Source of the DNA: Glaciozyma antarctica PI12
Taxonomy: Eukaryota > Basidiomycota > Microbotryomycetes > Kriegeriales > Camptobasidiaceae
Reading direction: 5' to 3'
Assembly (NCBI GenBank): GCA_002917775.1
Contig: KZ627156.1
Location: forward strand, 1,100,838 to 1,164,837
Length of the DNA: 64,000 bases
The notes beneath the pieces were generated by a model, which saw nothing but the letters and a program-made list of their open reading frames with translations, was not told the origin of the DNA and made no database searches. Position numbers and translations under genes: made by a program. Below are positions 22,466 to 32,273 of the stretch, piece after piece (the first letter of the stretch is position 1; the number at the start of each line of letters is the position of its first letter).

Positions 22466-22836
22466 TGTTGTGGATTCGGTGCTGAGTTCGGGCGAGAGGT
22501 TAGCGAGGTTTTGCGAGGTGGGAGTGCGACGGACAGAGATTTAAAGCGTGGTTTGGATCGGTGAGGGCTGGAGAGGTGCTGGGGAGAGTGTGGGGCGATG
22601 AGTTGGAGAGAGTACGAGTGGGGGGAGGGAGAGAGGCGAGGGAGCGTCAGCGGGGAGAAGGTCGGCTGAGGTGCTCGCCTCGCCGTTGATGGCTCTTCCC
22701 TCTCGAAACGCTCTCTGTAAACGAGAAAATGGGGTTTGAAATACGGTACGGAGGGAAAATGAAGCTACGACAGGGACTACAATGGAGGATCGGTGCGAAG
22801 GACAGCTACGAGAGGTCCCAATCCGCCTGAGCAGGC
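22466..22836. other. Spacer between copies C and D
   Basis: Promoter/leader of copy C and 3' flank of copy D. No gene, repeat or RNA recognised. Confidence 0.4.
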
Positions 22837-23324
22837 CTAAGCGACGCGCTTCTTGTTCAGCGAGCTCCTCTGCAATCCACAGTCACAGTCAGCTGTGTAC
22901 AAAACGCAACGAAAGAGCCAGACCGACCTTCCACTCAGCGGTGATGGTCCTGCGCCTCGAAGACGCCTTCGGCGCGCCCTCGCGCTTGAGCTCCTCGTTC
23001 CTGTTCGTAAAGAACTACACGCGTTGATTGCCCATTGACTATCTCCATGTCTTCGAAACGAGGCGACGAACCTTCTGCCAGGCGAGGGTGCCGCTGAGGT
23101 TGTAGAGACACGTCAGCTCGACGAGACTTGAGAGCAGAGGAAGCGCGACCTACGGGCTCTGAGCTATGGAAAGAGGATGTGGATTAGCTGAGATTGTGGT
23201 GGAGTTGAAGGAGAGGTGGGAGGGGAGATAACCGACGCAACTGGGAAGAAAGGGGGGAGTGTGGGAAAGGAGGAGACTCACCCTTCTTCGCGGATCCAGA
23301 GCTGGAGGACGAGGAGGAAGTCAT
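22837..23324 (-). CDS. HMG/YABBY-like small protein, copy D
   Basis: Starts with MTSSSSSSSGSAKK at 23324. Splicing gives AQSPGTLAWQK, FFTNRNEELKREGAPKASS, RTITAEWK and RSSLNKKRVA, about 68 residues. Intron phases 1, 2, 0, 0 and the boundaries WQK|F and EWK| match copies B, C and E. The conserved Tyr of YxK is Trp here and the loop is shorter, so this copy is more diverged. The first intron is the longest of the set (about 120 bases). Predicted basic nuclear protein; function unknown. Confidence 0.68.
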
Positions 23325-24290
23325 TTGAGCTGGGTGAATTTGAGGAGTGTGGTGTGAGGTGGATAGATCTGAGTGGCGTTCGACGCGACGAGGGAGGAGA
23401 GACGAAGTTAGCGAAGCTGTCGAGGTCGGGTAGAGAGGGGACGTACGTGTTGAGCTGTGAAGAGTGTGTCGAGTCGAAGTCGAGTGCTGAGATTCAACTT
23501 GGAGGGAGTGGATGGAAGGAGGAAGAGAGAGGGCGTCGAAAGTTGAAGTTTTGAGGCTCGAACTTGGACTTGTCCGGACTCCGGACTCGAGCAGAATCAA
23601 CAAACATCGCGTAGGAAGCAGGAAGGATGTGATTAGCTGCTTCCATAGCTGGATGAGCTTTCTCAGCTCACCTCTACGCGTATCATAGGGCAGCTAGAGC
23701 TGCGTCATTCCTCCAGGTGCACCGAGCGAAGGGGCGCGTTCGCAGACGCTGTGGCGGCTTTCGTTCCGCCAGACCAGCCGTGGCCGTCTTGGAACGTATC
23801 GTTCGACAGCTTAAGAGCTCCGGACGGGACTGGTATGTATTGAGCTGCATCTCCGCGTCGAAAGGAGGATTGCGAAAGCGGTCCCCCTCCTCGTCTTCCT
23901 CCCGAACCAAGCACCGCTGGCAGGAGGAGAGATACGTAGATACATATGGACATTTCGCCCGGCTGATGGACGAAGGCGGAGACGATGGAGCGGAAGCAGA
24001 GGCTGTGCGAAGTCGAAGTCGGATGGAACGCAGGAAGGGGAACGCTCCGACGAAGTCGACGTCCTGCCGAGTCGATCACCTCCTAGACATGCACGCAGAA
24101 AGCGCGCAGAGAGAAGAGCCCCATGTTCGAAAAGAAGCCAGAGGAGCATTCATACAAGCAGTGATCACCAGCAGGCCCTCCTCCGACAAGGTCTCCGTCC
24201 TCCAGCGCCTCCCCTGGTCCTACGAAAGCCTCCAAACCACCTGTATTCCTACAACACTCCTTCCCGACTCATACTCCCAGCCGCACCCGC
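23325..24290. other. Spacer between copies D and E
   Basis: About 965 bases. It holds the promoter of copy D and the 3' flank of copy E. A rightward open frame of 193 codons (near 23717-24298) exists but has no recognisable motif and overlaps an equally open antisense frame, so I do not call it a gene. Confidence 0.35.
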
Positions 24291-24871
24291 CTATTTGACG
24301 GCCTTCGCGGTCCCATTCTCCACCTGCGCCGCACGGCATCAGCTCCCCTCCTCCACTTTCCCTCTACACAACGTACCTTCCACGCCGCCTGCACCTCAGC
24401 CATACGCTCCTTGTACTCCTGCGTCGGGTTCTTCTCCTTCAACTCGGCGAGCTTGGTCTGTGAGAGGGCGTCAGATGGGGGAGGGAGAACGGAGGGAGGA
24501 GAGGCTGACGGTCATGTACTGCGAGAAGCGGGTTAGCCTGGCGTACTTCAACCCTCTGGAGAGGAGCTCACCTTGTTGTACGTCGAGGACTTGCCCTTCT
24601 TCGTGCCCCTGTTTGGAAGAGAGAGCGTGAGTACGTGCGAGCAGGGACGGAGAGCAGCGCGGCGAGGACAAACGTGAGCTTCTTTGCCTTGGAGGTGCCT
24701 GTGCAGCAAGGGCGTTAGCTGGGCTCCTGGGTTCGCCGGCGCACCTCCCTCTTCGAGCAGACGCGAGCTTGCAGAGCTGTGCGAGAGGAAGGACGCCAGG
24801 CAGGAAGAAGTGGACGTACTCTTGGACTTGCCAGCAGCCTTCTTAGCTCGGGTCGTCTCCGTTTGCGCCAT
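24291..24871 (-). CDS. HMG/YABBY-like small protein, copy E
   Basis: Starts MAQTETTRAKKAAGKSKS at 24871. Splicing gives TSKAKKLTGTKKGKSSTYNK, YMT, TKLAELKEKNPTQEYKERM, AEVQAAWK and VENGTAKAVK, about 78 residues. This copy best shows the family resemblance to small fungal HMG-box/YABBY-like proteins (SSTYNKYM...LKEKNP...AAWK). Its introns are phase 1, phase 2, phase 0 after YNK, an extra one after YMT, and phase 0 after AWK. The four shared ones are identical in position to copies B-D. Predicted nuclear DNA-binding or chromatin protein; partner and role unknown. Confidence 0.72.
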
Positions 24872-25291
24872 CGTACGCCTTGGTTGAAGGGCAAGACTGA
24901 TCTAGCAGGCAGTTTTTTTTCGAGCAGCAGGCCAGGTACTCAGGGAAAACAAAGGTATTCAGCGTCCGCGGACTTCTCCCGTCTGTGGAAGGACGCTCAA
25001 GGGACTCTGCTTCGCGTTAAGCCTACGTAGAATCAAGGAAATCGCACGTCTCTGCCGTCTCCGTGAACGCAGCGCACGTTATCGAGACTCTAAAAGAGCA
25101 GACGGCAGCGGCAGACTCAGAGTCTTCGAGCGGAGGAAGTTGCTCGCTAGTTTGAGCTAGCAGAGGTTTGCAGCGACGGAAAGAGCCGAGGAGAGACAAG
25201 GAGAGAGAGCACTTCAAATCGGAGCACATCAAGTGCATTGCGACGAGAGCGCCTGCGTTCTCGTCCCTCCAACTCCCAGTACCTCCAGCCT
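24872..25291. other. Spacer between copy E and RGS-LOV gene
   Basis: Holds the promoter of copy E and the 3' flank of the RGS-LOV gene. A leftward open frame continuing past the proposed RGS-LOV stop (25023-25238) has no motif support. Confidence 0.4.
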
Positions 25292-28215
25292 CTACCCGAA
25301 GCTGCGCGAGAGAAAGAAGTCAGTCATGCTCGGAATCAGGAGGGAAAGAGGGAAACGCACACCGCCACGAACGCGACAACTTCGCCCAGCGAGTCGAGCA
25401 AAGGCGTGAGATGAAGCGTCCCAACGACGCTCGTTCGACCGTCCTGCCTACCACTGCTCAAGCACCGTCAGCTCCGCTCCTCACCCTCTCCCAAAAACAC
25501 GCACAAAAACGACCGCTTGCGCAGCCGAATCCCGCACGAAACGGAGAGAGACCTCCCGGCCCGAATCGCAGACTTGAGCATCGTCCGCAAGTCCTTCGTC
25601 TCCGCTTTCGTGTCCGCCGTGATGAGGTCGAGGATGTCCATGTGCACGAGGGGAGACGAGTAAACCTCCTGAGCGGTCGCGCCGGGCAGACCGCAGAAGC
25701 GGAGGAAGGCGGAGGTGACGAATAGGATCTCGCGGCCTGCGAGCAAGAGTTAGCGTGCGGAGCGGTGATGGGAGACAAGAAAGGCGCACCTTCGCGACGG
25801 AACATGAGGACTTTTTCGTACGTCGCAGAGAACTCGGCGATGCGATCCTGCAGTCGAAGCGATCTCAGTCTCCGCGACAGCAAAGACACAGAAGAGGAAC
25901 GTACCTCGATCGGCGCCGCCTTGCCGCCCAACTGCGCCTCAGCTCCCATGACCGTCTGCGAAGCGGGATCCCTGTTGCCCTTAGCGAGATTGCTGCTCTT
26001 CGGCTTCGTCTTGAAGAAGCTTCCGAGCCTACCCGCCGGCGCCGGAGTGTCCTGGAACGAGAGATTGATGGACGGGATTGAAGACTTGAAGCTTGGCGGG
26101 ACGAAAGCTGGAGCGGTGAGGTCGACATGGCGCTGGTGGCTTGAGTCGAGGAAGAGGCGCGATTGCTGCTGGACGGCGTGCTGCTGGACGGCGTCGGAGA
26201 AGGCGCCTTCCTTGTCGCTGGGAGTGAGGACTTGCGAGGGATCGTCGCCACCGAGGAGGAAGGAGAGGTTGGAACCAGCTGCCATCGCAGAGGTGACGTT
26301 CGTTTGGCCGCCTGCGACGAGTCGGGTCAGTACTTGGTTCCCGGAGCTGGAAAGGAGCTTACCGATGTGGTAGGTGACCTCGCCGCGAGTGTCTCGTAGC
26401 GGTAGAATGCAGAGGACTGCGTGGCGCGTCAGTAGAGGCCAGGAGGGAGCGAAGCGGAAACCGCACGATTCCAGAACGCGGAACCATCCACTCGATAGTT
26501 CAAAAGCAGCTGCGTGACGGCTGCGAGAGTGGGTCGTCAGCGGTGGTACCTGGAGCGATTTAAGGAATGAGAAACGTACCTTCGCCAGCGTCAATCGCCT
26601 TCCTGATCGTCATCACACTCGAAGGCGACGTCGCAGATCCTTGAAGGAACCTGCGAAGAACGTTGCGATTAGGATCACAGCCGACCAGCGAGCCTGCGAA
26701 GGACGCACCGACAGTTCCGCCCAATAATCTGCTGGGCGCTGTAGCCCGTGATGGCGCAGAACGCCGGCGAGCACAGAACGATGGGCTGATCCCTCATTCG
26801 CGGGTTCGTAAGGCAGAAGGCGTCGCCACTGCGAAGGAGGAAGCAAGTCAGCTTCGCCCACTGCTCAGCGCTCAGCACTCGAAAGACGCACAGTCCAGCT
26901 CGCTCGCTCGCCGAGAGGTTATACTTCCCCAGCTGAACCGTCGCATGCTTCAGCAGCCTGTGCTTGACAAATCCCTGAAACTCGTTCGCGTAGAGCGAGC
27001 TCAACAAGTGCTGTGCCGGTCCCTCCAACCCTCCAACCACCATCATCCCCCTCAACGCCTCGACCGTCTCCCTCAGCACCACGTCGGGCAAGAGCACCTC
27101 GTTTTTCGCTTCCTGCACCAGGTACACGTCTTTCATAGCCACCGCCGCCACCCTGGCCTGCTGGGCGGCCCTCTGCATCATCCTAAGATCCCACCACAGC
27201 TCGAGCGGTGCCCGCCCTCGAGCCGTGTTGTCGAGGTACTCGAGGAACCGACGACGACCTGCAGGGTCGGAGACGAAAGCCTCGAATACGGCCGGGGAGA
27301 GAAGTCGCTTGACGGAGTATTCGAGCTCTTGCTGAATTTGGGAAGGAGGGAGGACGTAGGAGGTTGGGCCGGAGGAGGACGAGTCGGGGAGATGGGCGTG
27401 TCGCGATTGGGAGGGAAGTTGAGTCTCTGGAGCCCAGTGGGAGAGGTCGGCGGCGCGGGAGCGGGTGCGGGAGCGAGGAGTTGAGGGAGGAGAGTTGAGG
27501 GAGGGGGCAGAACGGATCGATGAGGGGAGGAGAGGGAAGGGAATAGGTCGAGGGGGTGGATGGACGACGAGTGGTGATTGAGGGGGCGAATGAAGAGGCG
27601 CTTCGGAGGAGGGGAGGTGGGAAGAGGTGCGGCGACGGATTGGCGACGTCTGAAGGCTAGGAGAGACCCGAGGGGGCGAGGGGAAGGAACGAGTGAGGGG
27701 ACTTTCGAGAGGATCCATGTCGGATTCCCCTGAGTCTGTCGAACGAACGCGACTTAGCTCGTCTCTAGCGTACTCTGGCGTAGAAAGACGCACCGGAGAT
27801 TTCGCCGTCCCAAGGCTCTGCTTCGAGCTGCGGCGTTATAACGGTCGACGAGGTTGACGAGGTTCACGCGATTCCTCATCTGGAAGGGAAGAATCATCAG
27901 CTGAGTGCACGCGACATGCGCCTTCAGGCCCTGAGCACAAGACGCACCGTGAGCAGAGTCGGGTCCTCGAAAGTGTTTGTGAGTCGGCTGAACAGCAAGT
28001 ACAGGCCTGTGGTTGCTGAAGAGGTCGCGTGTCAGCTTGGGCAAGCGCTGCTGAAGAGAGGGAACGCACAGCGTGTCGCGATCGAGAGAGTCGAATGAAG
28101 GCGCGAAACCAGCTTTCGCCGACGCTCCGCCCAAGGAGGAGTACGGGCGACGCTGCAGCTGATCCGATGTAGCGAAGAGCGGCTGTGGGAGGCCAGGTGC
28201 GCGATGAGAGGTCAT
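25292..28215 (-). CDS. RGS-LOV blue-light photoreceptor
   Basis: Domain order is N-terminal helical segment (GLYLLFSRLTNTFEDPTLLT, MRNRVNLVNLVDRYN), Ser/Pro-rich spacer, then an RGS domain (VFEAFVSDPAGRRRFLEYLD ... LLSSLYANEFQGFVKHRLL). Next is a LOV domain with DQPIVLCSPAFCAITGYSAQ, the flavin-binding GRNCRFLQG, VDGSAFWNLLCILPLRD and EVTYHIGGQTNVTS. A second PAS-like domain follows (REILFVTSAFLRFCGLPG ... HMDILDLITAD ... GEVVAFVAVFG). The photoactive Cys of GRNC is present, so FMN-Cys adduct formation is expected. RGS-LOV proteins are known from fungi (Botrytis BcLOV4 is the studied case, recruited to membranes by blue light); here light-controlled G-alpha regulation is inferred. An intron (about 26651-26708) splits the codon for Arg in GRNCR|FLQG. 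The exact N-terminal exons are uncertain: two junctions upstream of 27720 do not keep frame in my model. MTSHRAPGLPQ at 28215 is the best start. Confidence 0.82.
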
Positions 28216-28518
28216 GGAGCAGATGAGGATGAAGGAGAAGAGTGAGAGCAGAGGAGGGAGCGAGTGGATCCCCAAGCGCGCGGTCTGAGAACCCCCGAAC
28301 AGAAAAGCCGTCGCGCTCCGTCTCCCCGACGCTCCCAGATCAGCAGATTGGATTTAAGCAGGGTGAGACGTTGGGCGTAGGCGGGCGCTGCGGGCGCAGG
28401 CACCACCACGAGAAGATCAGAGCCGTTAGCTATCCCCTTCCCGTCTCTGCGCAACCCCAGTTGTGTACTTCCCTCTTCAACCAGTCCATTACATCCACCT
28501 CTCTCCTGATCCAGACGC
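28216..28518. other. Intergenic: RGS-LOV promoter and NDUFB4 3' flank
   Basis: About 300 bases between two leftward genes. The leftward frame is open upstream of 28215 to a Met at 28275 and would add a hydrophobic stretch (LLSLFSFILIC); I treat this as leader. Nothing else seen. Confidence 0.4.
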
Positions 28519-29121
28519 CTACTCCTCCTCCGCCGGGGGCGATCGTACGTGCAGTGGTTGAGCGTAGTGGCCGAATCGCGCCACGGGGTCGTCGCGCTTG
28601 GCGCCCATAATGTCCCACTTGAGCTGAGGGTGTCGGAAGGGAAGGGTAGAGTCGTGGAGTTGGCGGAGGGAAGGGAGGTAGAAGGGGAGAGGGAGAAAGC
28701 GGGTCAGCACCTGCACACACCGAGTCCCTCCCAATCCAGCTCCAGTTCAAGAGAGAGCGACGTACGTCCTGCTTGTAGCAGACTGCCCACACGCCAACAG
28801 GGACAAGGACACCCCAGATGATTGAGAGGCGGGCGGTGCGGTTCGTAAAGCGGAAGGTCTTCCATACGTTCTCGCGCTGGTGAGGTCGCGTTAGCAGGGC
28901 TTTTAGTAGAAGGCAGGTGGACTGCACACACCATGTAGTTCCAGTTCTCCACTCCGGGGTCAAGCTGTGGAGGGGTGCGGGAGGTTAGCTGGGACCATGG
29001 AGGCTGATGGTCGGAGGCTAGCGACGAACCTTGACGGGGTCTGTAGGGCGAGGGATGGTCAGCTCTGCTCCTATACCACCACCTAGCTGTACTCACTGTA
29101 GTGTCCGTGTCCTCCAGCCAT
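28519..29121 (-). CDS. NADH:ubiquinone oxidoreductase accessory subunit NDUFB4/B15-like
   Basis: Five exons: MAGGHGHYN, PVKLDPGVENWNYM, RENVWKTFRFTNRTARLS, a single membrane helix IIWGVLVPVGVWAVCYKQD, and LKWDIMGAKRDDPVARFG ending SPPAEEE. About 95 residues. The motif KLDPxVExWNxMRENxxKxFR followed by one transmembrane segment and a GKRR-like tail matches the fungal complex I subunit NB5M (mammalian NDUFB4/B15) of the inner-membrane P-module. Rotenone-sensitive complex I is therefore expected in this organism. The ATG at 29121 is 127 bases from the divergent FRA10AC1 start. Confidence 0.8.
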
Positions 29122-29248
29122 TGTTGATAGTGTTTTGTAGTGAGAGGGGTGAGAACAAGAGGTCGGCGACGACCTCCGCTTCTTGTCCTCCGCCAACGCC
29201 CTCCCATCTCGTCTGGCGCAGAGTCTGGTCGAGCGCTGTCTCTAAAAG
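29122..29248. promoter_or_regulatory. Compact shared promoter, NDUFB4 and FRA10AC1
   Basis: Only 127 bases separate the divergent start codons, so regulatory elements must be shared. No clear TATA box. Confidence 0.5.
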
Positions 29249-30087
29249 ATGTCCTCCCAGTCCCGCCACCGTCCCGCCGTCCAAACTCTCGACCGAGAGA
29301 CGGCTCACCAGCGGCACCAACGCCTCTTCGCCGTCTCCCAGTCCTTCGCCCACGGGAGGCAACCACGGCGGCCCACGACACGACACGAGCTCCACGTGCT
29401 CAAGGAACGAACTCGGTGCGCCCACTCCTGCTTGCTCCTCACTGACTCTCACTGACTCCTCCCAGCTTCCTCCGCTCCTCGGACGTCGACCCCTCCACCC
29501 TGAGCTGGGAGGACCAGCTAGCTCTCAAGTACGAAGAGACCCTTTTCAAAGAGTACGCCATCGTCAACCTCAAGCACTACCGCGCTGGTGCCGTACGCTA
29601 CTCCACCCTCATTCCTCGCCCTAGCTAACCCCCTGTGCAGATCGCGCTTCGCTGGCGAACCGAATCCGAAGTCCTAGCTGGCATCGCCCACCTCACTTGC
29701 GCCGATGTCCGATGTCGGTATCATCTCCCTACGCGTGGAGAAGTGGATCCGGAATCGGAGGAGCCGCTCGTGGAGACGAGGTTGGGGGAGTTTGAGGTCC
29801 CGTTCGCGTATGTTGAGGAGGGGGAAAAGAAGAGTGCGTTGGTGAAGCTCGTGCTGTGTCGCGAGTGTGGGAAGAAGCTGTTGAAGAGTAGGGAGAATGC
29901 GAAGGGTGGGAAGGAGAGGGTGGAGGAGGGGGAGGCGGAAGAGGAGGATCGGGGAGCGAGTCGCAGAGGAAGCAGGGGCGAGGAGCTGGAGAGCGAGGAC
30001 GACAGATATCGACCGGACCTCCCACCAGACCTCCCTCGACGACGGTCCTCTCCCACTCGACGTCGTTCCGCCTCCCCTCGTCGCTAG
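29249..30087 (+). CDS. FRA10AC1 family protein
   Basis: Three exons. The sequence runs from MSSQSRHRPAVQTLDRET through TRFLRSSDVD, LSWEDQLALKYEETLFKEYA, IVNLKHYRAGAIALRWRTES, EVLAGIAHLTCADVRC, GEFEVPFAYVEEGEKKSALV and KLVLCRECGKKLLKSR to an Arg/Ser-rich tail (RRRSSPTRRRSASPRR). The blocks LxxKYxxxLFKEYxIxxLxxY, the CxxxxC...C zinc-like site and KLxLCxEC are the FRA10AC1 signature. Human FRA10AC1 is a nuclear, spliceosome-associated protein; the RS-like tail agrees with splicing. The 3' end meets the NDUFAF7 gene tail to tail with about 50 bases between, or a few bases of overlap. Confidence 0.88.
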
Positions 30088-30139
30088 CCTCTCGCACCCT
30101 TCGCACTCGCAGAACCCTGTCGTACTACCATGCATTCCA

Positions 30140-32005
30140 CTACTTCTTCACCTCGTCCTTGCCGAACGGGAAGCACTCCTCCCCCTCCCCCCGTCTTGGG
30201 CGTGATCGCCATGACCTTGTACTCCTTCCCCATTCCCATCTCATCGACCAACCGCTTCGCAGCACTCTCAATCTCTGCCTTCCTCCCCTCCGACGCGTTC
30301 TTTAGCAGCCCTTGGAGGCGGGGGAGGAAGCCGAGAGAGTGGAGGAAGGTTGATTGGGGGAGAGGACCATGCGAGGTCGCTGCCGAGATGGCTTAGCGGC
30401 GAGTGAGAGGCGAGGCAGGAAGGACGTACCGAGGTCTGCCATCGCTTCGGAGAGGTACGAGAAGTCGACATTCGCCGTCAGATCCGTATGCCCCGGCGCC
30501 TCCAGCGGGTCAACGATCTGGTGCTTCCTAAACCCCTGCAAGCAATCCACTCATCAGCCCCCTCCCTCTCCTCGCGAGAAGAACAGGACTCACCCGCCAC
30601 GACCTCCCAAAAGCCTTATCATCACCATAATCCACCACCAGTCCCGCACCCCCCTTCGCACCTCCCAACAGCTTTCCAACCCCTCTCGCGACTTCCCAAC
30701 ACGCCGGAGAAATCTCCATCCTCGAACCAACAGGCAGCCGCGCAAAGCGGGAGAGCGTCGGGGAGATGGATTCGGAGGGCGTGGGAGGGAGAGTCGTGTC
30801 GAAGGAGAGGGAGGGAGTCGCGGCGGTGGCGAGGCGGGTGTAGAGGGTTGAGGCGGGGGTGGGGGAGGGAGAGAGGACGAGACGCAGGGGGAGACGAGGG
30901 GAGGAGGTTACGCTGTGGGTACGACGGTTAGTTGATGCGAGAGGGGAGGGGCTGGGAAGCGTACATGACGGATTTGGGGTCGGCGACGTCGACCATCACT
31001 TCGCGCCAACCGCGAGAGGTGTTCTGCGAATCGCATCAAGCCTTTAGCAGAGGTGTGGGTGGAGCAGAAAACACGTACCTCAAAGATGTGAATAGGGAGC
31101 GCGTCGAAGAACTCGTGCGCGACAATCATCGTGAACTCGTCGTCGGCTTGCGAAACCGCTCATCAGCGAGATTCCTGGGATGGGGGCTGAGACGACTCAC
31201 AAGCTGGCACTTCGTCCACGCTACCCCACCACTTTGTCTCGATCGCACCGAAGCCTGCGCCTGCGAGCTTCTTGCGCTGCTCCTCGCGCATGGCCTCCGA
31301 GGACTCGATGAGGTGGATCGAAGTCACTGGAGGACTTTAGCTTTTCGGGAGAGCTTTGAATGTCTGTTCGTGGCAGTGTAAGACAGCGGCTGGGAGACGG
31401 GAGAGAGGCACACACGCGAAGCACGTCGGCAAGAAGTGTTCCTCGACCGGGGCCGAGTTCGACGATCCTCACTCGTGCAGGAGCGCCCTGGGCGGCCCAT
31501 TGCGTGACGAACCAAATCGCCAGAAGCTGCGGAAGGCGCTACTTAGCTCTTGTCGAGGAGTGAACGGGGGGGAGGCGCACCTCGCCAAAGATCTGAGAAA
31601 TCTCGGGGCTGGTGACAAAGTCGCCAGCCGAACCGAACACCTTCTTGGTGGTGTAGTAGCCGAGCGTTGGGTGCGCAAGGCAGAGCGTCATGTACCTTGA
31701 GACGGGCAGCGGGCCATGCGTCTGCGGAGGAACGTCAACTCGGAATCGAGGAAGAGGAGAGCTGCCGAGCGCACCTTTATAGTCTCCTCAATCACCGTGA
31801 GCAGCTCCGTGGGCACAGGTGCTACGCTGGCTGCCTTTCCAGACGTCGGCAGCCCCGAGATCGAGCTCTTGGATGCGATCTCTCCTCGAGAGGCGGAGAG
31901 GGAGAAAGCTCGGCGGTCCACGGTGGCACTCCATCGCGGGGCTACACTCGGGCGCGCCGCTTCGATGAGAGCTCTGGAGCAGTAAGGGATCCGGCGGGCG
32001 AGCAT
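30140..32005 (-). CDS. Complex I assembly factor, arginine methyltransferase NDUFAF7/MidA
   Basis: Starts MLARRIPYCSRALIEAARPS with a basic, Ser-rich presequence typical of mitochondrial import. Domain blocks are YYTTKKVFGSAGDFVTSPEI with SQIFGELLAIWF, the SAM-binding VRIVELGPGRGTLLADVLR, LIESSEAMREEQRKKL, MIVAHEFFDALPIHIFE, then QIVDPLEAPGHTDLTANVDF and YLSEAMADLG. These are diagnostic of DUF185/MidA methyltransferases; human NDUFAF7 symmetrically dimethylates NDUFS2 during complex I assembly. Near the C-terminus a poly-G run (30180-30200 region) separates two possible endings: in-frame reading stops at 30084, overlapping FRA10AC1, whereas a one-base shift gives ECFPFGKDEVKK and stop at 30140. 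I list the second because it is more family-like. Functionally linked to NDUFB4 1 kb away. Confidence 0.85.
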
Positions 32006-32273
32006 CGCAAAGCGTGTGGAGCTCCGGAGGAGGGTGATTCGGAGTTGAAAGGGCGTTTCAATGGGACCTCGAGCGCGTCGACGCGTTTCGTTCAAGTCGC
32101 GAGGTGTTGGTCGTGTCGAGTGAGCTTGTTCGGTGCACCTGAACTAATCGATAAGCTTGGCGAGCGCGAGGGGAGGAGTCAGAGGGGGAAGCCGGGCTCA
32201 GCGCGAAGAAGCCGGGGAACCTTTTTTGTTCCGAAGGGCTGTTTCGCTCCTCCAACACCACTCGACAGCCACG
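32006..32273. promoter_or_regulatory. Shared promoter, NDUFAF7 and ECM31
   Basis: 268 bases between divergent starts. Two further in-frame Met codons lie upstream (32095 on the minus strand, 32157 on the plus strand), so start choice inside this region is not certain. Confidence 0.45.

Noticed and set aside
20777-22564. 595-codon rightward open frame
   Set aside because: Off-frame reading through NOP13 and then through the antisense of HMG/YABBY-like copy C; no continuous motif, Arg-rich.
23717-24298. 193-codon rightward open frame between copies D and E
   Set aside because: No motif, no codon bias, and an antisense frame is equally open.
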